The notes under the pieces are model-generated. The model worked only from the letters and a program-made list of their open reading frames with translations. It was not told where the DNA came from and made no database searches. From NCBI GenBank assembly GCA_035541995.1, contig DATKMG010000781.1, positions 1 to 10,594 of the forward strand: a DNA stretch of 10,594 bases, read 5' to 3'. Made by a program: the position numbers and the translations under genes. Below, in pieces: positions 1 to 5,596 of this stretch (positions are counted from its first letter, which is position 1; each line of letters starts with the position of its first letter). This DNA is from DATKMG01 sp035541995. GTDB lineage: Bacteria; Acidobacteriota; Terriglobia; Versatilivoradales; Versatilivoraceae.

Positions 1-1100
1 GCCGCGGCCTCACTAGCTGGAAAATCACCCTCGTTGTACCCGAGATGCTGATAAGCCTTTTGCACGTGTAGAGGAATGGGGTAGTGGATTCCGGAGCCGA
101 TGCGTGCTTCCGACAGGTATTTTTGCAGCGCTCCACGGTCCTCAACGCGGATAACATAGAGGTGGTAGATCGACTTGGCCCAGGATGGTTCGTAAGGGAC
201 CCTTACCGCTTCCCCCGCACCCGCAAAAAGCTCGTTGTAACAGGCTGCGAGGTCCCGACGTTGCGCATTCCATTCTGAGACGAGTCGGAGTTTGACGGTC
301 AGTAGGCCGGCCTGGATGGCGTCCAAACGTCCGTTGTACCCTTCCATATCGTGATAGTACTTCTGGGCTTGCCCGTGGTCGCGGAGCATCCGTACCTTGC
401 GGGCAATTTGCTCATTGCCGGTCGTGACGGCACCACCCTCGCCACAAGCACCCAGATTCTTCCCGGGATAGAAGCTAAACGCAGCCGCCGTCCCCATGGA
501 ACCTGCCTTCCGCCAGCGCTTTTCCTTGGCGGAGAAGTACTCGGAGCCGTGGGCCTGGCAGGCATCCTCGATGACCATCAGCCCGTAATGTCCGGCTAAT
601 TCCAAGATAGGATCCATGTCCGCCGGCTGACCATACAGGTGCACAGGGACGACAGCCGTGACGGGTGAATGAGTTCGCCGGCTGATCAACCTGCCCGTTT
701 GGGAATCCCTATCGCAAGCGGTTTCCAGGTACTGCCGGAGTTTCACCGGGTCCAGGTTGTAAGTCCTGGGATCGATGTCGACGAATTCCGGCCGCGCTCC
801 GGCTTGCGAGATGGCTTCCGTGGTGGCAATGAAGGTGTTGGGAACGGTAAGGACAGTGTCACCAGCGCCCACTCCGGAAGCTACCAGCGCAAACCGCAAG
901 GCGTCCGTCCCACTGCTGACTCCGATGCAATGAGGCACATCGCAGAATCTGGCGAATTCCCGCTCAAATTCTTCCACCATGGGCCCGCCGATGAAGCCCG
1001 CGGTGCGCAAGGCCTTCCTCACCACCGCCAGGATCTCATCTTCAAGTTCAACGTGCGGTGCAACCAGATCAACAAACGCGATACCCTGTGAATTGCTCAT
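1..1100 (-). CDS. wbpE: DegT/DnrJ/EryC1 aminotransferase, WbpE/WlbC-like (3' end beyond window)
   Basis: PLP-dependent sugar aminotransferase, predicted to convert UDP-3-keto-GlcNAcA to the 3-amino sugar with glutamate as donor. Reading down from the ATG at 1098-1100, the frame is open to position 1, giving 366 residues with no stop; only a short C-terminal piece should be missing, as the family is about 360-400 residues. Visible family marks: SSGTDAL at 62-68 (phosphate binding), VIEDACQAHG at 176-185 with Asp179 expected to pair with the PLP ring nitrogen, and FYPGKNLGACGEGG at 210-223 with Lys214 as the expected Schiff-base lysine. The C-terminal part has the usual IHYPIPLH motif at 338-345. 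The start overlaps the acetyltransferase stop as ATGA, so translation is probably coupled. Family assignment is very secure; substrate is inferred from the two upstream genes. Confidence 0.93.
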   Translation of the reverse strand, partial: MSNSQGIAFVDLVAPHVELEDEILAVVRKALRTAGFIGGPMVEEFEREFARFCDVPHCIGVSSGTDALRFALVASGVGAGDTVLTVPNTFIATTEAISQAGARPEFVDIDPRTYNLDPVKLRQYLETACDRDSQTGRLISRRTHSPVTAVVPVHLYGQPADMDPILELAGHYGLMVIEDACQAHGSEYFSAKEKRWRKAGSMGTAAAFSFYPGKNLGACGEGGAVTTGNEQIARKVRMLRDHGQAQKYYHDMEGYNGRLDAIQAGLLTVKLRLVSEWNAQRRDLAACYNELFAGAGEAVRVPYEPSWAKSIYHLYVIRVEDRGALQKYLSEARIGSGIHYPIPLHVQKAYQHLGYNEGDFPASEAA

Positions 1101-1594
1101 AAAGCCGAGTTCCCTCCGGAAGATAGATACCTCAAGACGCGCGCGGGATTTCCGGCGACGATGGCGTTGGGCGGAACGTCTTTTGTCACCACACTACCCG
1201 CCCCCACCATGGCGTTCTCCCCAATCACCACCTTCGAGAGAATGGTTGATCCCGATCCGATGGAGGCCCCTCTCTTGACCCGCGTGGTTTCGACCTTCCA
1301 GTCAGCTTCGGTCTGTAACCCGCCTGAGGCGGTTGTTGCGCGCGGGTAGGAATCATTTATGAATACCACCCCGTGCCCGACAAAAACGTTGTCCTCAATC
1401 GTTACACCTTCACAGATGAAGGTGTGACTGGAAATCTTGCAGTTCTTTCCCACCCTGGCATTCTTTTGGATTTCGACAAAGGCGCCGACTTTGCTGCCCT
1501 CTTCAATCTCGCATCCATAAAGGTTTATGAATTTCGCTAATTTGACATCTTTCCCCAACCTTACGTCGGGGGCAATGCAGAGATAAGTGTTCAT
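1097..1594 (-). CDS. wbpD: Left-handed beta-helix acetyltransferase, WbpD/WlbB-like
   Basis: Hexapeptide-repeat N-acetyltransferase of 165 residues, predicted to transfer acetyl from acetyl-CoA to the 3-amino group of UDP-GlcNAc(3NH2)A. Repeating [LIV]-G-x4 turns run almost end to end: APDVRLGKDVKL, IEEGSKVGAFVEI, ARVGKNCKI, VTIEDNVFVGHGVVF. A loop at about 80-105 (NDSYPRATT, then TEADWK) interrupts them, before RGASIGSGSTIL, VVIGENAMVGAGSVV and the closing VPPNAIVAGNPARVL at 140-154. The NDSYPR loop is typical of the WbpD/WlbB subgroup. Active form is a trimer in the family. It starts at an ATGA overlap (1591-1594) with the oxidoreductase and ends in another ATGA overlap with the aminotransferase (1097-1100), so the three proteins are likely made in step. 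Substrate is inferred from context but fits well. Confidence 0.93.
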   Translation of the reverse strand: MNTYLCIAPDVRLGKDVKLAKFINLYGCEIEEGSKVGAFVEIQKNARVGKNCKISSHTFICEGVTIEDNVFVGHGVVFINDSYPRATTASGGLQTEADWKVETTRVKRGASIGSGSTILSKVVIGENAMVGAGSVVTKDVPPNAIVAGNPARVLRYLSSGGNSAL

Positions 1595-2598
1595 AGTTCG
1601 ATCAGTTTCCCCCGTTCCTTGACCGATTGGTCCGCCGCCTCCAGCATTCGAACCACCCTCAAGCCTGCCATCCCATCGTTAAAGGGCGACTTGTCGTTGA
1701 GAATGCAATCCAGAAAATAGGACGATTCCAGCTTCAAGGCCTCAACTTGCTCCACTTTTGGAGCCCACATATCGCCCGATCGATAGCTCACGAGCAACTC
1801 ATAAACGCCGCTGTTGTTGCCGTTGCCCAGCTTGACCCCCCGGTCATAAACCTTCAGCTTTTCATCCGCCTCGAGATCATTCCACACGAGCATCTTTTTC
1901 TCGCCACCGATCAACGTAGTCCTGACCTTTACCGGCGAAAGCCAGTTAACGTTGATATGAGCAATGATTTTGTCGGGAAAATAGACGGTGACGTAAGCGA
2001 CATCCTCATGGCCATTCAAATGACCCTCACCGGTCGCCACCAGCGCCTGGGCCTTCAGCTTTATGATGTAGTCCATGATGGACAAGTCGTGAGGAGCGAG
2101 GTCCCATACGACGTTGACGTCGTGTTGGAATAACCCCAGATTCACCCGCGTAGAATCGTAGTAGTAAAGCTGGCCCAGGACCCCCTCGTCAATGAGTTCC
2201 CGGATCTTCCTGACGGCTCCGGTGAAAAGGAAGGTATGATCCACCATTATTTTGAGGTGCTTTTTCTCGGCCAATTCCACCAACTCTTCGGCCTGAGCCG
2301 AATTTGACGTGAAGGGCTTTTCCACAAAGATATGCTTGCCGTTCTCCAGCGCCTTCTTCGCCAGGTCATAATGTGTCCACACCGGAGTGACGACGGCCAC
2401 GACGTCGATTTCTTTCGAGGTCAGGATTTCACAGGGGTCGCCCGTCACCTTGACCAATGGGTAGAGCTGCCTCGCCCGCTTCTGGGAGTTGGCGGTCAGA
2501 TCACATATTGCCACCACCTGGCAGCCCGGCAGCCCCTGGAAGTTCCGAACGACATTCGGCCCCCAGTAGCCAAATCCAACAACACCGATGTTGATCAT
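1591..2598 (-). CDS. wbpB: Gfo/Idh/MocA-family sugar dehydrogenase, WbpB/WlbA-like
   Basis: NAD-dependent oxidoreductase of 335 residues, predicted to oxidise C3 of UDP-GlcNAcA to the 3-keto sugar, the substrate of the aminotransferase encoded two genes on. The Rossmann fingerprint GVVGFGYWGPN is at 5-15, the Gfo/Idh EKP motif at 93-95 (Lys94 catalytic in the family), and the WDLAPHD motif at 165-171 with His170 as the expected second catalytic residue. I chose the ATG at 2596-2598, not the in-frame ATG at 2631, because MINIGVVGFG places the Rossmann strand at the N-terminus as usual, and a perfect AGGAGG lies 6 nt upstream at 2605-2610. The last 4 bp overlap the acetyltransferase. In P. aeruginosa WbpB and WbpE are coupled by NADH recycling through 2-oxoglutarate; the same may hold here, but that is inference. 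Confidence 0.93.
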   Translation of the reverse strand: MINIGVVGFGYWGPNVVRNFQGLPGCQVVAICDLTANSQKRARQLYPLVKVTGDPCEILTSKEIDVVAVVTPVWTHYDLAKKALENGKHIFVEKPFTSNSAQAEELVELAEKKHLKIMVDHTFLFTGAVRKIRELIDEGVLGQLYYYDSTRVNLGLFQHDVNVVWDLAPHDLSIMDYIIKLKAQALVATGEGHLNGHEDVAYVTVYFPDKIIAHINVNWLSPVKVRTTLIGGEKKMLVWNDLEADEKLKVYDRGVKLGNGNNSGVYELLVSYRSGDMWAPKVEQVEALKLESSYFLDCILNDKSPFNDGMAGLRVVRMLEAADQSVKERGKLIEL

Positions 2599-2769
2599 GA
2601 ACTGCCTCCTGAACATCCCATCTGGTTCCAACCGTGGATAGGCAACACTACATCACGGGGCCAATACCAGAGAGCCGGGGATTGTCCGCAGTAATCGAAG
2701 GATGTGAGCTTAAGAGAGAATTTGACTTAACGAATGAGCAAGCAGCTGGGCAGAAGCCTCTCGGGCGCC
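2599..2769 (-). other. Intergenic gap before the sugar-nucleotide genes
   Basis: This 171-bp gap is the largest between genes in the downstream block, so it could hold a second start of transcription. It contains an inverted repeat, TTAAG-N11-CTTAA, at 2710-2730, and a poor -24/-12 look-alike at about 2738-2753 whose invariant GG is GC. I find no clear sigma-70 hexamer pair and no strong terminator. The genes on both sides point the same way, so readthrough is also possible. Confidence 0.4.
2605..2610 (-). promoter_or_regulatory. Ribosome binding site of the WbpB-like gene
   Basis: A perfect AGGAGG on the minus strand, 6 nt before the ATG at 2598. It decides the start: the upstream ATG at 2631 in the same frame has no comparable site and would add an unconserved tail. 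Confidence 0.8.
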
Positions 2770-3963
2770 TCAGTACGCGCCTTCACCGGAAAAAACCGCA
2801 CGGGGAGTCTTCAACAAGATCTTCAGATCAAGCCACAGGGACCATGACCTGGCATAACGTAAATCCAAACGGACCATGTCATCGAACTGCGTCCGGCTTC
2901 GCCCCAGTACCTGCCATAGGCCGGTTATGCCGGGCCTGGCTTCCAATACCCGCCGCCTGTGCCAAAGGTCATATTCATCACATTCATAGGGGAGGGGAGG
3001 GCGCGGCCCAACCAGAGACATATCGCCCCTGAGGACGTTGAACAACTGGGGGAACTCATCCAGGCTACCGCGGCGCAGGTACTTTCCGATGCGGGTCACC
3101 CTGGGATCGTCGACTATTTTGTAGGCCGGAGGAGGGCACTCATCACCATGCTTGGGGCGGGCTTTCCCCGATATAAATCGCTTAACGTATTCCTTGTGGA
3201 TCGTCGGATCACTACTGACGCACATGGTCCGGAACTTGTAGAACGTAAACTTCTTCCCGAATTGCCCCACTCTTGTCTGCCGGAAAAACACGGGGCCTTC
3301 GGAAGTCAGTTTGATAAGGGCCGCGATCACGGCAAATAACGGGGAGAGGAGAAGCAGTCCGATCAGGCTTCCGGAAATGTCAATCGCCCGTTTCAAGAGG
3401 AGGGCCGCCTTCCGGGAATTCCTGCGCTCGGACAGGTCCGGATAAATGTCCAACTTGGTGGGAGGCCCCGGATCCTTCTCATCCCACTCGTGGGGAAAGA
3501 CATGGAGCTTGACATCGATGCAATCCACTTCTTCCGAACTCAGCGATTTGCGTAATTCGGTGACGACCCTGCGCAGGATGGCAGCGGGAGTGGCAGCATC
3601 TTCGGGAGAATTGACCTCCGTGAAGATAACCCCGACTACAAAATTCTCCCTGAACCACCCCGTTGTATCAGTTTCCCGCACGGAATTCGAAAGAGCCCCG
3701 AGTATTCTCTGCAAGGCCTTTTCGCGGGGGGTCATCTGGAAGAGCTTCTCCGCGTCCAGCAACATCAGCAGGAAAGGTTTCCTTGACCGCTCGGTTCGCT
3801 TCTGCTCCAGAGAGAGAAAGCGCTTGAACGATGCCTCAGGGGTAATTCCGCAATGCCGGGCCACAGTGGTTCGCGACAACTCCTCTTCAATTGAGGGCCG
3901 CCGCCTCATTCTCGATTTCAGATCGAGCGCCAACGTCACCAAGGGTTCACTGCTAAGGCTCAT
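2770..3963 (-). CDS. Polyprenyl-phosphate sugar-1-phosphate transferase with extra N-terminal domain
   Basis: Initiating (priming) glycosyl-phosphate transferase, bacterial sugar transferase family (PssY/WcaJ-like), which loads the first sugar-1-phosphate onto undecaprenyl phosphate at the inner membrane. The C-terminal catalytic part covers about 187-397: one hydrophobic segment at about 196-218, GPVFFRQTRVG at 223-233, FYKFRTM at 241-247, the catalytic DE pair in SLDEFPQLFNVLRGDMSLVGPRP (split here as Asp302-Glu303 and SLVGPRPP at 316-323), and RPGITGLWQV at 343-352. Short PssY-type enzymes are about 200 residues, so roughly 185 N-terminal residues are extra. This portion has no membrane helices, unlike the four-helix WbaP/WcaJ N-terminus, and residues 45-160 resemble a degenerate GGDEF-like fold. 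A GGAG lies 10 nt before the ATG. It is the first gene after the 680-bp control region. Sugar specificity cannot be read from sequence. Confidence 0.93.
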   Translation of the reverse strand: MSLSSEPLVTLALDLKSRMRRRPSIEEELSRTTVARHCGITPEASFKRFLSLEQKRTERSRKPFLLMLLDAEKLFQMTPREKALQRILGALSNSVRETDTTGWFRENFVVGVIFTEVNSPEDAATPAAILRRVVTELRKSLSSEEVDCIDVKLHVFPHEWDEKDPGPPTKLDIYPDLSERRNSRKAALLLKRAIDISGSLIGLLLLSPLFAVIAALIKLTSEGPVFFRQTRVGQFGKKFTFYKFRTMCVSSDPTIHKEYVKRFISGKARPKHGDECPPPAYKIVDDPRVTRIGKYLRRGSLDEFPQLFNVLRGDMSLVGPRPPLPYECDEYDLWHRRRVLEARPGITGLWQVLGRSRTQFDDMVRLDLRYARSWSLWLDLKILLKTPRAVFSGEGAY

Positions 3964-4102
3964 AAACTCGTTTCTCCGTCTCTAAGCAGCGGAGGCGGAT
4001 GTCATATCCCCCGCGCGACCAATTCGTTACGGCCTGCGGTCAGATGGGCGCCCGGCCAAGACGGCTTCAAAGGCAACGGGAATGTACACCGTAAAGCTCC
4101 GC

Positions 4103-4132
4103 CCTGTGACTTACAGGTACAATCTTTGTAAG
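4103..4132 (-). promoter_or_regulatory. Two mutually exclusive hairpins in the putative leader
   Basis: On the minus strand, CTTACA (4127-4132) can pair with TGTAAG (4110-4115) across an 11-nt loop, while CCTGT (4113-4117) can pair with ACAGG (4103-4107) across a 5-nt loop. Both need the TGT at 4113-4115, so only one can form at a time. This could be an RNA switch, or the first repeat could instead be a DNA operator. Arms are short, so chance is a real alternative. Confidence 0.3.
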
Positions 4133-4180
4133 CCGACTGACCCTCTTCTATTGCTTTCGGGAAGCACCAATCCGGCTATG

Positions 4181-4648
4181 TTAAAGGGGCTCGTTACTCG
4201 ACCCCGTGACACAATTGTTGCGCGCCCATGACAAGTGGCGTTCCACCCGTTGGGACCACATCCCTTTTTGTCTCGATTTAACGGCAATCGGATTGACTCG
4301 CAGGGACTCAACGATTTCGCGGTCTGGAGAACCCAGCCGTTCATTGGTGAGGGAAGATGTCCCGTCGCAGCTACCGAATTGTGCACCTTCAATCTTATAT
4401 CGCCCATGTCTATTTGCAGGTCTAAAGAGCAAGCCATGGGCCAAAGCCCTACAATTGCTCCAATAAGTTCCTCGACCTATCTTATTGTTTTTAAATGTGA
4501 TTATCGTCCAATTTATGGTTTCACGAAGGCCTTTTGGCGGCAGGACCTCGAGGGGCCCCGATGCTTGCAAAGATTTGCAAACATTTGCGCCCTTAATATC
4601 CTCTTTCTCGAACACGGTGTCATTGCCCAAAAACGGACTTTTCGTCAC
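4181..4648 (-). CDS. Doubtful GTG-start ORF coupled to the kinase gene
   Basis: An open frame of 155 codons that starts with GTG at 4646-4648, overlapping the kinase stop as GTGA, with AGGAG placed 5 nt before it (4654-4658). That start arrangement is what a coupled operon gene would show. Against it, the predicted protein has no domain or motif I recognise, no signal peptide or membrane helix, is rich in Asn, Ser, Arg, Trp and Cys scattered without pattern, and its third codon positions are only about half G or C by hand count, less biased than the neighbours appear. The frame also runs through the phased repeats, the sigma-54-type promoter and the hairpin, which holds its stop codon. The AGGAG is inside kinase codons for Gln-Glu and may be coincidental. 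Most likely noncoding or a decayed gene. Confidence 0.25.
   Translation of the reverse strand: MTKSPFLGNDTVFEKEDIKGANVCKSLQASGPLEVLPPKGLRETINWTIITFKNNKIGRGTYWSNCRALAHGLLFRPANRHGRYKIEGAQFGSCDGTSSLTNERLGSPDREIVESLRVNPIAVKSRQKGMWSQRVERHLSWARNNCVTGSSNEPL
4183..4205 (-). terminator. Terminator- or attenuator-like hairpin
   Basis: On the minus strand GGGGTCG pairs with CGA-G-CCCC (one bulged G) around an AGTAA loop, followed at once by TTTAA. Seven mostly G-C pairs followed by a short T run resemble an intrinsic terminator, though three Ts is weak. It sits downstream of both the kinase gene and the sigma-54-type promoter, so it could end the export operon or attenuate the synthesis transcript. Confidence 0.4.
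4428..4444 (-). promoter_or_regulatory. Sigma-54 (RpoN) -24/-12 promoter candidate
   Basis: The minus strand reads TTGGCCCATGGCTTGCT. Against the consensus YTGGCACGNNNNTTGCW it keeps the invariant GG and GC with the exact 10-bp spacing and differs only at two -24 positions (A to C, G to A). It lies in noncoding sequence upstream of the sugar transferase, in the right direction. The expected start of transcription is near 4417. A locus-encoded sigma-54 activator (10194-10594) supports the assignment. Confidence 0.6.
4565..4594 (-). repeat. Three phased TTGCAAA repeats, candidate upstream activator sites
   Basis: On the plus strand the units TTGCAAAGAT, TTGCAAACAT and TTGCGCCCTT start at 4565, 4575 and 4585, exactly 10 bp apart, so they face the same side of the helix. 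The cores are palindromic (TTTGCAAA at 4574-4581), as expected for sites bound by Fis-type HTH dimers. They lie about 120-150 bp upstream of the -24/-12 match, a usual distance for an activator site looping to a sigma-54 promoter. The third copy is partial. Confidence 0.5.
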
Positions 4649-5562
4649 AGTTTCTCCTGCCCACGCTCACTGTAGTAATGCTGATAACTGCCGGCGGAAT
4701 GTGTTTGCGCGCGGTTAAGGACTACCCCTAGAAGCTGGCTCTTGGGAAACTCCTGGCAGGCCTTCTGCGCCATGTCGAAGGGCGTAACACCAGCCTGGAC
4801 CAACATAAGCACTCCATCGCAAAACTGCGCCAGAAGTCTGGAGTCAGATACAGGAACCGCGGGGGGCGAGTCCAGAATGATCCAATCGAAGGCCGGCCCA
4901 ATCCGGTTCATGATTTGTTCAAAGCGGCCATTCCCCAGCAGTTCCGTGGGGTTTGCAGATCGCTCCCCGCCGGTCATGAAGAAGAGGTTATCCGGCGCGC
5001 CTCGCTGCAGAGCACTTCCCAGTTCAACTGCTCCCGAAAGATACTCGGACAGGCCTGGAGATTGTGGGACCCCGAGTATTTTGTGAAGGGCTGAGATGCG
5101 CAAATCGCAGTCAATCAAAAGCACCCGCGAGCCGCTTTGGCGTGCAAATGTCTGGGCCAGATTGGCAGCCAGGAAGGTCTTCCCCTCTTTGGGAAGAGGG
5201 CTAGTAATCAGAAGCTTTCGCAGCGCCTGGCGTTTGCGTGTCAGGTAGAGAAGGGACCGCAAGGATCGAAACTCCTCAGAAACCAAGGGATCGCGATGGG
5301 CGTCCGATTCCGGTTGAATCCCGCTGCCCGCCTTCGTATCGCGGCACTGGCAGGTGGCGAGCAGGGTCTCAACCGGACTCTCCTTGGGTTTGGCCGGGGA
5401 CTTTTCCGTCGCCACGGCATCGCCATTCGAAGGCACGGGCACAAGCTCGGGGCGAGCTGGCTCCGGCGCTGGCGGGGTTTCGACCCTCGTTGTCTCGGGT
5501 GGCAACCCCTGAGCGAGCCTTTCTTGTTCGGCTTTCTTCAACGCATCGTGTATTCGGCTCAT
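4645..5562 (-). CDS. CpsD/EpsG-like tyrosine autokinase (BY-kinase), exopolysaccharide locus
   Basis: Cytoplasmic P-loop tyrosine kinase of 305 residues that pairs with the Wzz-type protein to control chain length and export. I start it at the ATG at 5560-5562 (MSRIHDALKKAEQER), the characteristic N-terminus of the PEP-CTERM/XrtA-type tyrosine autokinase group; the frame is open further upstream to 5700 but that extension overlaps the ATPase gene. Residues 20-90 are a Pro/Glu-rich linker. Then come EEFRSLRSLL at 97-106, Walker A SPLPKEGKTF at 121-130 (Lys128), Walker A' LLIDCDLR at 148-155 and Walker B WIILDSPP at 227-234. The C-terminal tail has only a small tyrosine group (Tyr293, Tyr296, Tyr297) as autophosphorylation candidates, fewer than many family members. 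It follows the ATPase after 34 bp; no strong ribosome site is seen. Confidence 0.92.
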   Translation of the reverse strand: MSRIHDALKKAEQERLAQGLPPETTRVETPPAPEPARPELVPVPSNGDAVATEKSPAKPKESPVETLLATCQCRDTKAGSGIQPESDAHRDPLVSEEFRSLRSLLYLTRKRQALRKLLITSPLPKEGKTFLAANLAQTFARQSGSRVLLIDCDLRISALHKILGVPQSPGLSEYLSGAVELGSALQRGAPDNLFFMTGGERSANPTELLGNGRFEQIMNRIGPAFDWIILDSPPAVPVSDSRLLAQFCDGVLMLVQAGVTPFDMAQKACQEFPKSQLLGVVLNRAQTHSAGSYQHYYSERGQEKL

Positions 5563-5596
5563 ATATTTAGTGCCTGACCTTGCCGGGAAGCTCCGT

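Larger units (their letters stand above)
3964..4644 (-). other. Long intergenic control region between export and synthesis blocks
   Basis: About 680 bp without a convincing protein gene in an otherwise tightly packed locus. Reading 5' to 3' on the minus strand it contains phased TTGCAAA repeats (4565-4594), a sigma-54-type promoter (4428-4444), a terminator-like hairpin (4186-4205) and overlapping hairpins (4103-4132), then the transferase ribosome site. If the promoter is used, the transferase mRNA would have a leader of roughly 450 nt. Composition is more A/T-rich and less codon-structured than the flanking genes, judged by eye. A GTG-start ORF crosses part of it and is listed separately as doubtful. 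Confidence 0.6.

Noticed and set aside
669..1091. Plus-strand open frame of 140 codons opposite the aminotransferase
   Set aside because: The minus strand here encodes clear DegT-family motifs without interruption; the plus frame is a shadow.
1..1100. Possibility that the aminotransferase is frameshifted or a pseudogene
   Set aside because: Hand translation from the ATG at 1100 to position 1 gave one unbroken frame with all expected motifs; it is simply cut by the window edge.
2738..2753. Second sigma-54-like element before the oxidoreductase gene
   Set aside because: The -12 half (TTGCT) is good but the invariant GG of the -24 half is GC and the surrounding bases match poorly.
4055..4140. 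Possible c-di-GMP (GEMM) riboswitch, suggested by GTAAAGCTCCG and CAGGTA on the plus strand
   Set aside because: It lies on the strand opposite to all genes, lacks the GNRA tetraloop and the conserved core, and the match is only fragmentary.
4235..4675. Plus-strand open frame of 146 codons in the control region
   Set aside because: No recognisable motif, it would run head-on into the kinase gene, and I saw no convincing ribosome site.
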